Under the pieces are notes generated by a model. It saw only the letters and a program-made list of their open reading frames with translations, was not told where the DNA came from and did not search any database. Made by a program: the position numbers and the translations under genes. Of a stretch of 64,000 bases of DNA, positions 57,092 through 64,000 are shown in pieces. The stretch spans positions 372,001-436,000 of the forward strand of contig NZ_AP021870.1 of NCBI RefSeq assembly GCF_026001925.1, read 5' to 3'. The stretch is from Vibrio gangliei. GTDB taxonomy: Bacteria; Pseudomonadota; Gammaproteobacteria; Enterobacterales; Vibrionaceae. Position 1 is the first letter of the stretch. The number at the start of each line of letters is the position of its first letter.

Positions 57092-59905
57092 TTAACCAAT
57101 CATTTGTAAACCAGCAGGAATCGAATCACCAAAGATTTTTTTCGATTCATCTTCAGTTAATTGTTTCACTTCACTGACTAGTTCTATCCAGCTAAGCGTT
57201 GCACGGGATGCTTGCAGTTTCTCAATCACTTTCACGCGAATATCTTCAGAAATATCTAAACTCCGATCACCGGTTTTACGTGCCATCATTACCGCAGCAA
57301 AGGCAATCATCGGTTCTTGTTTCCAATCAAGTTCAAGCATTTTAAGTAGCCATTGATTCACTTGCGCGGCAGGCACAATATTGTGTTGGCTACCGTACAT
57401 TTGGCTGCGAGATGCTAAGCGGCCCAACGCCCACCAATGCGCTTGTGTATGTTCTGAGGATTTTTGTGCGCGGTTTAAATACCAAGTTGAAAGTAAGATC
57501 TTATCTTCACTGTCTAGATGCTCCAAAGAGGCCGATAAACGCACCATGGCTTCATATCCATGTTCATTGGCTTCTTTACCTGTTCCTTTGCTGCGATGTG
57601 CGCCAGGGTGAAGGTATTTGGCAATATCCGCCAGAATGGCTTCTTGCTGTTCTTGATTTAAACCGCCCGCAATGCGACGCCAAAATACCCACCAATCAGA
57701 CCACGTTTGGTGAGATGGAAATTGAATGCCTTGCTGATAAAGCGCCCAAGTTTGTTCAATTCGCCACTCGTCAGTTGGATCACCATAGCCTGGGCGTAGT
57801 GCAAACCCTGCTAAACGTAACCATTGTTTTTCATGGGCATCTGAACGACGACGGCGTTTCTTTCCTAATGAGAAAGCATCAAACAGTTGGCGTAAGGTTG
57901 GGAAGTCCCATTGTTCACGTTTGCCCAATTGTTTTTCCAGATCTTTGCTCAATGTTTTGATTAATTTCGTGTTGTCGGCTTTTTTATTGGCCGAGTAGGC
58001 AGCCGAAATCAATGCTTTGGCTTGCTCTAAACGAGGGTGAGTTTGTGCTTGTTCAAACTCTTCATGTTTGCGGGTATCAAACTCAAGCAGCCAACGCTTG
58101 CTGTTATCTTCGGTACTGACACATTCAATTTTTAAGGTGCCGACTTCGGTTAATTGACAAGCCAGCATGACTTCGACGCGATCTTTTTGGTTCGTTTGTA
58201 AACTTTCACGCGCTTGTCTGCCTTCTAATGTGGCGATATAAGGCGGCAAAGGTTTGAATGCTGCGCGTTCCAAGTTGCTTTGAACATTCACTAGTAGGCT
58301 ATTTTTTGGAGCTGTCAGAGAGCCTGAAGAGTCAATGAACTGCTCTTGAGTTGAGGTGAGCAAATCAATTTGAATTGGTTCACCTAAGGTCAGTAAAAAT
58401 TGTCGTCCGTTTAGGCGAATTTCTTGTCCTGCTTCTGTGCCTTTGGCTAGTACGCACAAGGCTTTCGATTGCGTAGTGTTTTTTTGTTTGAGATGCAAGA
58501 AGTAAGAACGGGCTGAACCGCCACCGATTTTCAGTTGTGCGCCATGACGCGCTTTCGCATAGGCGACTGCGCCGTAAGCCACCGACAAATCAGGATTCGG
58601 GTTATCGAGCAATGTCACGGGTGAACCATGCCACTGGCTAAGCAATTCCAGCATGCGGTTTTCAACTAATTCGCTATTAAATACACCGCCATTTAATAAT
58701 AAGCCGGTTGGGGTTTTGCCATCGGGTGAGTGGTTGGCAATGAATTCTGCTAAATGGCGACTAATGGCCGCATCAGCAGCGTAAGGTAGACCAAATTCGA
58801 CGACAGCCGTTCTTCGCTGAAGAGGGATTTCTGTTGGTTTTGTTAATGGAAAAAAGCCATCTAATACGATTTGATGAATTTCTTGCTTGGTAATAGGCGC
58901 GCTTTTGGTGCCACCAATCAAACGTGAACCGCTACCTAAAATGGAAATTTTGGCTTGCTCGGGAGCATCAGGGCGCAGCAGATCTTCTTTGACTTTACGA
59001 GTCTGTTGAATGAGCTTCATTAAAGAGGCTGCATTGAGCTTTTTATTTTGGCTTAAACGTTGTTCAGCAAGATGGGCAAGGGCGAGATCGATGTTGTCAC
59101 CACCGAGCATTAAGTGATCTCCTACACCGATACGGTTGAGTGACAACTGAACATCATTATGTTGGGCAGCAATTAAACTTAAATCGGTCGTACCACCGCC
59201 AACATCACACACAAGAATTGATGGAATGTCTTTTAACTGCTCTGAGGCGCTGTCTAAATGGCGACTGTACCAGTCATAACAGACCGCTTGAGGTTCTTCG
59301 AGTAAGTGAATCTGTGTTAAACCTGCCAGTTGCGCGGCTTTTAAAGTGAGATTACGCGCGGTTTCATCAAACGAGGCAGGGATGGTGACCACCACTTCTT
59401 GTTCGGCTAATTTATGACCTGGATTGTGATGATCCCAGCTCTGACGCATGTGGTTTAGGTAACTGGCACTGGCCAGTAATGGTGAGACTTTTTCGACATT
59501 ATCGGAGCCAGACCAAGGCAGGATTTCAGATTCACGATCGACCGCATCATGCGATAGCCAGCTTTTAGCACTAGAAACTTGTCGACCTTCAATTTGCGCT
59601 CCTAATTCTCGAGCCCATTCACCAATAATGACTTGATCGATTTCTCCTGCTACTGGCTGAGGATTCCACGGTAGTGTCATGTCATTGGTTTGAAATTGCC
59701 CTTGAGTTGGGTGAAAACGGAAAGAGGGCAATAAGGGCTTGCGCACGACTTCACCGGGGCCGACGAGTTGGTCAATATCGAAGATGCTCACTGGACTATG
59801 GGTTAAATCATCTTGAATTTCACAATACGCCATTACGCTGTTGGTGGTACCTAAATCGATACCAACGAGATAACGGGCTTTGGATTTGATTGGTAAAGAA
59901 GTCAT
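57092..59905 (-). CDS. Hsp70-family protein with C-terminal DUF3731-like region
   Basis: A 937-residue protein. The actin-like ATPase is in the first 430 residues: GIDLGTTNSVMAYCE (phosphate 1), CDVGGGTTDLSLIA (phosphate 2), LLNGGVFNS (adenosine loop). The C-terminal ~350 residues are helical and resemble DUF3731, not the usual DnaK peptide-binding domain and lid. It is the last gene of a three-gene cluster with a second Hsp70-like gene and DUF2760. Not DnaK, HscA or HscC; the client is unknown. Gap of 105 bases to the upstream gene. Confidence 0.85.
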   Translation of the reverse strand: MTSLPIKSKARYLVGIDLGTTNSVMAYCEIQDDLTHSPVSIFDIDQLVGPGEVVRKPLLPSFRFHPTQGQFQTNDMTLPWNPQPVAGEIDQVIIGEWARELGAQIEGRQVSSAKSWLSHDAVDRESEILPWSGSDNVEKVSPLLASASYLNHMRQSWDHHNPGHKLAEQEVVVTIPASFDETARNLTLKAAQLAGLTQIHLLEEPQAVCYDWYSRHLDSASEQLKDIPSILVCDVGGGTTDLSLIAAQHNDVQLSLNRIGVGDHLMLGGDNIDLALAHLAEQRLSQNKKLNAASLMKLIQQTRKVKEDLLRPDAPEQAKISILGSGSRLIGGTKSAPITKQEIHQIVLDGFFPLTKPTEIPLQRRTAVVEFGLPYAADAAISRHLAEFIANHSPDGKTPTGLLLNGGVFNSELVENRMLELLSQWHGSPVTLLDNPNPDLSVAYGAVAYAKARHGAQLKIGGGSARSYFLHLKQKNTTQSKALCVLAKGTEAGQEIRLNGRQFLLTLGEPIQIDLLTSTQEQFIDSSGSLTAPKNSLLVNVQSNLERAAFKPLPPYIATLEGRQARESLQTNQKDRVEVMLACQLTEVGTLKIECVSTEDNSKRWLLEFDTRKHEEFEQAQTHPRLEQAKALISAAYSANKKADNTKLIKTLSKDLEKQLGKREQWDFPTLRQLFDAFSLGKKRRRRSDAHEKQWLRLAGFALRPGYGDPTDEWRIEQTWALYQQGIQFPSHQTWSDWWVFWRRIAGGLNQEQQEAILADIAKYLHPGAHRSKGTGKEANEHGYEAMVRLSASLEHLDSEDKILLSTWYLNRAQKSSEHTQAHWWALGRLASRSQMYGSQHNIVPAAQVNQWLLKMLELDWKQEPMIAFAAVMMARKTGDRSLDISEDIRVKVIEKLQASRATLSWIELVSEVKQLTEDESKKIFGDSIPAGLQMIG

Positions 59906-60010
59906 AAGATTTCCTAATTACGAAAAAGGCACTGAATGTGATGGGATTATTCAATGCCTTTAAGATTACTTTCGCGTTATTTATCGCTGCGCTTCATTTT
60001 GTGCTTCGCA

Positions 60011-61822
60011 CTATTGGCGGACACTAAATTCAACTTGCCATTTTTGACCATTGTCTTTTGCTATAGCTTCAAGCTCTAACGTACCGATTTCTGTAATGGT
60101 TGCGGAAAGATTAACCACCACAACTTCACCGATACTACGGCCTTGTCCGGCATCCAGTGTCACTTGGATTTCGGGCAGTTCTTCCAGCTCTTCTGGTGCC
60201 CAGTAATCAAGATGGGTGCCCACTTCGTCATCACGACGCGTGGTTGATCCATAAAACTGGAATTGCACCGGTTGACCAATTACCAGACCAAACTCTTGGC
60301 TAGACAGTTCAACATGACTGCCTTCTTCCATACCAAATGGGGCAACACAAATCGCTTCCATTGGTGGTGCCATACCTGGAATAGCGGGCATCGCGCTTTC
60401 AATACCGACGTAATAACTGCTTGCGATACCGCCACGGATGCGAACGCCGCTATTACCGGTTTCCATATTGTGACGAACATACCCGTAGTAGCTAGCACCA
60501 CGCGCGACGGCTAAATCTAGGTCAACGCCTGTTAACGCTTGAGTTGGGTTCTGAGTAAGCCATGAGTTGATAATGCCTAGTAGACGGTCTGAAATCAGCT
60601 CTGACTTTAATACACCACCATTGAATAATACTTTCGTTGGCTTAATAAAGTCGTCGTTATGTTCATGATTTGAATGCTTTTGACGAGATAAAAATGCAGC
60701 AATGTGACGTGTGATTCCCGCATCTTGTGCGTAAGGCAAGCCTAGCTGTGTTAACGCGCTGCGTGCAGTTTGCACTGGGTGCTCATTAATAGACACTTGA
60801 GGGAAGAAGCCTTCTAATAGAGTTTGCTCGACATCTTGCTGAGTCAACTCAGTTTTTAAGGTGCTGCCGAGTAGTTTTGAGCCGCGACTTGGTACTACGA
60901 TTGGTACTGATGTCAGCGAACGATCATTCAATAACGCTTCTTTGGCATCACGGCATAAGTGTGCCATGGCTTGAACTTGCCAAGGTTGTAATTGCTTGCC
61001 TTGTTGAGCTAAGTTCATTTTTAAACGATAGGCGAGGGCAAGATCCATGTTGTCACCTCCCAACAGGATGTGTTCACCAACCGCAATTCGTTCTAGCGAT
61101 AAGTTGCCTTCTTGCTCAGTAACCGAAACCAAAGACAAGTCGGTCGTACCGCCACCAATGTCGACAACCAGTACAAGGTCGCCAAGTTCAACTTGATCAC
61201 GCCATGCTGAACTATTGCTGTCAATCCAGCTATACAGTGCTGCTTGAGGCTCTTCTAACAAAGTCACATGTTGAAAACCTGCGTTTCGTGCTGCTTCTGC
61301 GGTTAATTCTTTTGCCGCAGGATCAAATGAAGCAGGAATGGTAATGGTCACTTGCTGTTCACGCAGTGGTGCGTCTTGATGTTGATGATCCCAAGCGGCC
61401 ATCAAATGTTCTAAATACAACTGAGTCGCTTTGAGTGGTGAGACTTTTTGTACTTCTTCATCACTGCCTTGCGGTAAGAAAGCGCTGCGACGGTCAACAC
61501 CACCGTGGCATAACCAGCTTTTTGCACTCGCGACTAAGCGCATTGGAGTCTTATTCCCCATATTGCGAGCAATGCTGCCCACTAAAGTGTTGTTAGTCGA
61601 CGTTGCCCAAGGTAGCGCATTATTGCCAGACGCAATTTCGCTTTCATGCGCTTGATAAAGGAACGAAGGCAGTTGGTTCAGAGACTGAACTTGGCCTTGT
61701 GCAATGAGTTGAGAAATAGGGAATACATTGACTTGTGGATCGTCTGCGCCAATAGGGCAGTAAGAGAGAACACAATGGGTAGTACCTAAGTCGATACCAA
61801 CGAAATATTGACTGTTAGACAT
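60011..61822 (-). CDS. Hsp70-family protein, YegD/HscC-like size
   Basis: A 603-residue Hsp70-like ATPase. VGIDLGTTHCVLSYCP, VDIGGGTTDLSLVSV and VLFNGGVLKSELI mark the nucleotide domain; a beta-rich part follows (VHLELSSQEFG-like region to QVEFSVRQ) without a full lid domain. It is clearly a paralogue of the larger Hsp70 next to it: shared AKSWLCH/AKSWLSH, GEHILLGGDNMDLALA. Its ATG overlaps the stop of the DUF2760 gene (TAATG). Probably acts with its neighbours in a dedicated chaperone complex. Confidence 0.88.
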   Translation of the reverse strand: MSNSQYFVGIDLGTTHCVLSYCPIGADDPQVNVFPISQLIAQGQVQSLNQLPSFLYQAHESEIASGNNALPWATSTNNTLVGSIARNMGNKTPMRLVASAKSWLCHGGVDRRSAFLPQGSDEEVQKVSPLKATQLYLEHLMAAWDHQHQDAPLREQQVTITIPASFDPAAKELTAEAARNAGFQHVTLLEEPQAALYSWIDSNSSAWRDQVELGDLVLVVDIGGGTTDLSLVSVTEQEGNLSLERIAVGEHILLGGDNMDLALAYRLKMNLAQQGKQLQPWQVQAMAHLCRDAKEALLNDRSLTSVPIVVPSRGSKLLGSTLKTELTQQDVEQTLLEGFFPQVSINEHPVQTARSALTQLGLPYAQDAGITRHIAAFLSRQKHSNHEHNDDFIKPTKVLFNGGVLKSELISDRLLGIINSWLTQNPTQALTGVDLDLAVARGASYYGYVRHNMETGNSGVRIRGGIASSYYVGIESAMPAIPGMAPPMEAICVAPFGMEEGSHVELSSQEFGLVIGQPVQFQFYGSTTRRDDEVGTHLDYWAPEELEELPEIQVTLDAGQGRSIGEVVVVNLSATITEIGTLELEAIAKDNGQKWQVEFSVRQ

Positions 61823-62448
61823 TAAAGCTCAACCTCTGCTGGTGCGAGTACATTGGCATCGTAGTTTTCAGATAACTTAGGAAGCGTAATTGACTCAGCT
61901 TTCCAACCTTTATGAATAAGCGTGCCAGTAAATGGCGCTTGACCAGAAACATTACCAGTTAAACGAATTTCTTGAGCGTTAAAGTCTTCTTCGATGGTAA
62001 TGCGAGATTCTTCGTCTTCGGAACGGATTTGGCTGAGTTTGAAATGATCAGCTAAGACTTTTTGACCACCAATGTGAATAACACGAGCGGCTGCACCGAC
62101 TTCCTCATCACTAAAGCCAGTTAAATCTTCAGATAGGAAATCAATTAAACGGGCTTCCTGTTGGAAAATAGAAAGCAGTTGCAGCGCAGAATCGGTTGGT
62201 GCGGTTTTCAGTTTTGATTCAACTTCAACGATTTTCTCAACCACTTTTTCGACTTCGACTACTTTCTCTACTTCAACAATTTTTTCGACTGGTTTTTCGA
62301 TTTCGACAATCTTTTCCACTGGTTTCTCGACGACTTTCTCAATCGTTTTAGTTCTTAGGCTCAGCAATAAGAAAATGACAGTGGTGGCAGCTAAAATGAC
62401 GTGTAATAGATCAAAGGTGGTTGGGAAAACCGATAGGTCAAAGTTCAT
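61822..62448 (-). CDS. DUF2760 membrane-anchored partner of the Hsp70 pair
   Basis: A 208-residue protein. One N-terminal transmembrane helix (LLHVILAATTVIFLLLSLR), then a Val-Glu-Lys repeat stalk (about residues 36-75, built on VEKIVE/VEKVVE units), then a globular DUF2760 domain with LQLLSIFQQEARLIDFLSED and VIHIGGQKVLADHFKLSQIR. The stalk would hold the domain away from the membrane. First gene of the DUF2760-Hsp70-Hsp70 operon, suggesting it recruits the chaperones to the membrane (inference). Confidence 0.85.
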   Translation of the reverse strand: MNFDLSVFPTTFDLLHVILAATTVIFLLLSLRTKTIEKVVEKPVEKIVEIEKPVEKIVEVEKVVEVEKVVEKIVEVESKLKTAPTDSALQLLSIFQQEARLIDFLSEDLTGFSDEEVGAAARVIHIGGQKVLADHFKLSQIRSEDEESRITIEEDFNAQEIRLTGNVSGQAPFTGTLIHKGWKAESITLPKLSENYDANVLAPAEVEL

Positions 62449-62757
62449 GGTTTAATCTCTTGGTTAAAATTCTTTTATAAAGCTTAATCCTAAACGAGGA
62501 TATTAGGGCGCAATATGAGAAAACAAGGCTCGGTTGCTTAGCTTGAATGTCAGATATTTTAACATAAGCCTAGAAAATTCCATTAAACAATCGTAATTTC
62601 AATGGATTGTTGCTTGAAAATTGCTCATATCCGCGTTGATATTGTAGTGGTCGGTTATTTAAGGTCGAGAAACGTAGCAATCTTGGTTAGAATTGCTCGC
62701 TAAATTCTTATGCTTCATGAGAATAAGCCAATAAGAGCGTATAGGTAAAAGCAAAAC
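62449..62757. other. Divergent intergenic region
   Basis: 309 bases between the DUF2760 gene and the exonuclease gene. No ORF, terminator or recognised structure; ATTCCATTA...TCAATGGAT-like short inverted repeats near 62580-62615 are the only feature. It must hold the promoters of both flanking transcripts. Confidence 0.4.
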
Positions 62758-63288
62758 ATGAATTATAACAGGGTAGTCTGCTTCGATTTAGAGATGTGTT
62801 GCTGGAATGTCGATGGTGTAGGCACGACAGGCGAGATTATTGAAGTAGGATTAGCTGAAATCGATTTGACCAGTGGTGAGATTGTTAAACGCGCGCAATA
62901 CTACGTGAAACCTGAGCATGATGAGATCTCGGCTTTTTGTTTTGAGCTCACCGGTATTACGCCGAAGAAAGTGCAAAAACAAGGGCGTCCGTTGCAGCAG
63001 GTGATCAAATCGATGATCAAAAACTTTGGTGGCCCGAATAAAATCTACGCCTCTTGGGGACGAGATGATGAAATCTTACGTAAAGAGTGCCAAGACAAAG
63101 GGCTCGATTTTCCCTTTAGCGAGTTTTTGAATTTGGCGACCTTGTATCGTATTAAATATCGTTTAAAAGACAAGCGTATTGGTCATAAAGCGGCGCAAGA
63201 GCAGTTGAATATTGAGTGGGAAGGACGCCAACATTCAGGTTATGTGGATGCTTATAATTTGGCGAAATTAGCACTCGCGATTTTGTAA
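62758..63288 (+). CDS. DnaQ-like DEDDh 3'-5' exonuclease
   Basis: A 176-residue exonuclease of the ERI-1/KapD-like branch. Exo I VVCFDLEMCCW, Exo II-like YASWGRDDEIL and Exo III EGRQHSGYVDAYNLAKLAL supply the Asp-Glu-Asp-Asp plus His active site. Probably acts on RNA or DNA 3' ends in the cytoplasm; the substrate is not known. AGGTAAAAG precedes the ATG. Single gene. Confidence 0.8.
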   Translation: MNYNRVVCFDLEMCCWNVDGVGTTGEIIEVGLAEIDLTSGEIVKRAQYYVKPEHDEISAFCFELTGITPKKVQKQGRPLQQVIKSMIKNFGGPNKIYASWGRDDEILRKECQDKGLDFPFSEFLNLATLYRIKYRLKDKRIGHKAAQEQLNIEWEGRQHSGYVDAYNLAKLALAIL

Positions 63289-63315
63289 TTTATTTCTGTC
63301 GTTATTTCATACAAA

Positions 63316-63352
63316 AATGCCCGTAAGTATAGCGCTTACGGGCATTTTGCAT
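63316..63352. terminator. Bidirectional terminator
   Basis: AAAATGCCCGTAAG and CTTACGGGCATTTT form a long perfect stem between two convergent genes and can serve both. Confidence 0.9.
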
Positions 63353-63378
63353 TTTACAGCATCATGATGTGTTCAATA

Positions 63379-64000
63379 TTACGCCGTGACGTTATTGAAC
63401 TCTTTATTGATTTCTTTTTTGTCACCCAATAAGCGTGAAGTAATGGTGCCAGCAGTCATTGCGCCACTTACATTAAGTGCAGTACGCGCCATATCGATTA
63501 ATGGTTCGATTGAAATCAGCAGCGCGGCGATAGTGACAGGAAGGCCCATTGCAGGTAGTACGATTAACGCAGCAAAGGTTGCACCGCCACCCACACCGGC
63601 AATACCAAATGAACTAATGGTAATAATAGCGACTAAAGACAGTATGAAGTTGATGTCCATTGGGTTAATGCCAACGGTAGGCGCAACCATCACCGCAAGC
63701 ATCGCTGGGTAGATACCCGCACAACCATTTTGACCAATCGTCGCACCGAATGTCGCCGCTAAGTTAGCGATGGCTGGTGGCACTTTCAGTTTGGTAATTT
63801 GCGCTTCAACATTAAGCGGAATAGTGGCCGCAGAGCTACGAGAAGTAAATGCAAAAGTCAGCACTGGCCAAATACGCTTAAAGTATTCTTTCGGGCTCAC
63901 GCCAACAAAAGATACTAATAGGCCGTGCACTAGGAACATCAGCAAAATTGCTACGTAAGATGCCACGATAAAACCAATCAAGCTCAGAATATCGTTTAGG
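63379..64000 (-). CDS. tcyP: Cystine/dicarboxylate-type symporter, C-terminal part (window edge)
   Basis: Partial: the last 207 codons of a membrane carrier of the DAACS family; the 5' end lies beyond the window. Helical-hairpin and binding motifs [55 protein letters not shown] and a terminal [20 protein letters not shown] match TcyP-type sodium or proton symporters for L-cystine. The C terminus [12 protein letters not shown] is in line with Vibrio homologues. The TTG at 63981 is not the start; the frame remains open to the edge. Confidence 0.78.
   Translation of the reverse strand, partial: LNDILSLIGFIVASYVAILLMFLVHGLLVSFVGVSPKEYFKRIWPVLTFAFTSRSSAATIPLNVEAQITKLKVPPAIANLAATFGATIGQNGCAGIYPAMLAVMVAPTVGINPMDINFILSLVAIITISSFGIAGVGGGATFAALIVLPAMGLPVTIAALLISIEPLIDMARTALNVSGAMTAGTITSRLLGDKKEINKEFNNVTA

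Overview
This is a chromosomal segment from a Vibrionaceae bacterium, most likely Vibrio. The basis is the kbl-tdh operon beside a divergent LysR gene, the DUF3541-type secreted protein, the TcyP-type transporter and overall protein style. Species cannot be named from the sequence alone. A complete prophage of about 39.4 kb sits inside the 3' end of tdh (core repeats 6611-6651 and 46011-46051). An IS5-family (IS903-group) element lies just outside its right end.

Left flank (1-6670): azlC-azlD amino-acid exporter pair, a secreted DUF3541-like protein, a YcdX-like PHP phosphatase, a LysR regulator, then kbl and tdh (threonine degradation). The incoming phage supplies the last codons of tdh and its terminator, so the enzyme stays intact.

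Prophage: the leftward early block carries integrase, excisionase, SSB, a DEDD exonuclease, several small unknown proteins (including two tiny membrane ORFs), a DUF2303 protein and a 131-aa protein. The immunity region has a PH/SHOCT protein and a LexA-like CI repressor on the minus strand, with Cro, a CII/YmfL-like protein, Dam methylase and an iteron-bearing replication gene on the plus strand. CI operators of the form ATT(A/C)CAT-N-ATG(T/G)AAT lie at both the cI-cro promoter region and the leftward promoter. Rha- and KilA-N-type regulators, antiterminator Q, lysozyme, nested Rz/Rz1 spanins and a holin follow. The head genes are lambda-like (GpA terminase, portal, ClpP-protease/capsid fusion), while the tail is P2-like and contractile (V, PAAR, W, J, I, fibre, sheath, tube, E/E' frameshift, T, U, X, D). 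At the right end is a second antirepressor gene preceded by a small RNA that looks like a C4-type antisense RNA. A shortened copy of the same element sits in front of the KilA-N gene at 20391.

Right flank (46163-64000): the IS element, a truncated gene remnant, a candidate structured small RNA, sbcD-sbcC, a fumarylacetoacetase-family hydrolase, a 62-aa protein, an Nramp-like transporter without the usual metal-binding motifs, an SDR oxidoreductase, a DUF2760-Hsp70-Hsp70 cluster, a DnaQ-like exonuclease and the 3' part of a TcyP-type cystine transporter cut by the window edge.

Most notable items: the duplicated C4-like RNA/antirepressor modules with a shared C-terminal protein module; an orphan Cas2-like (SinR-family) gene transcribed against the early operon; an SSB whose DDIPF tip is buried by a 14-residue extension; a domain inserted in the tail sheath; three repeats at the end of gpI; and the paired Hsp70-like operon outside the phage.
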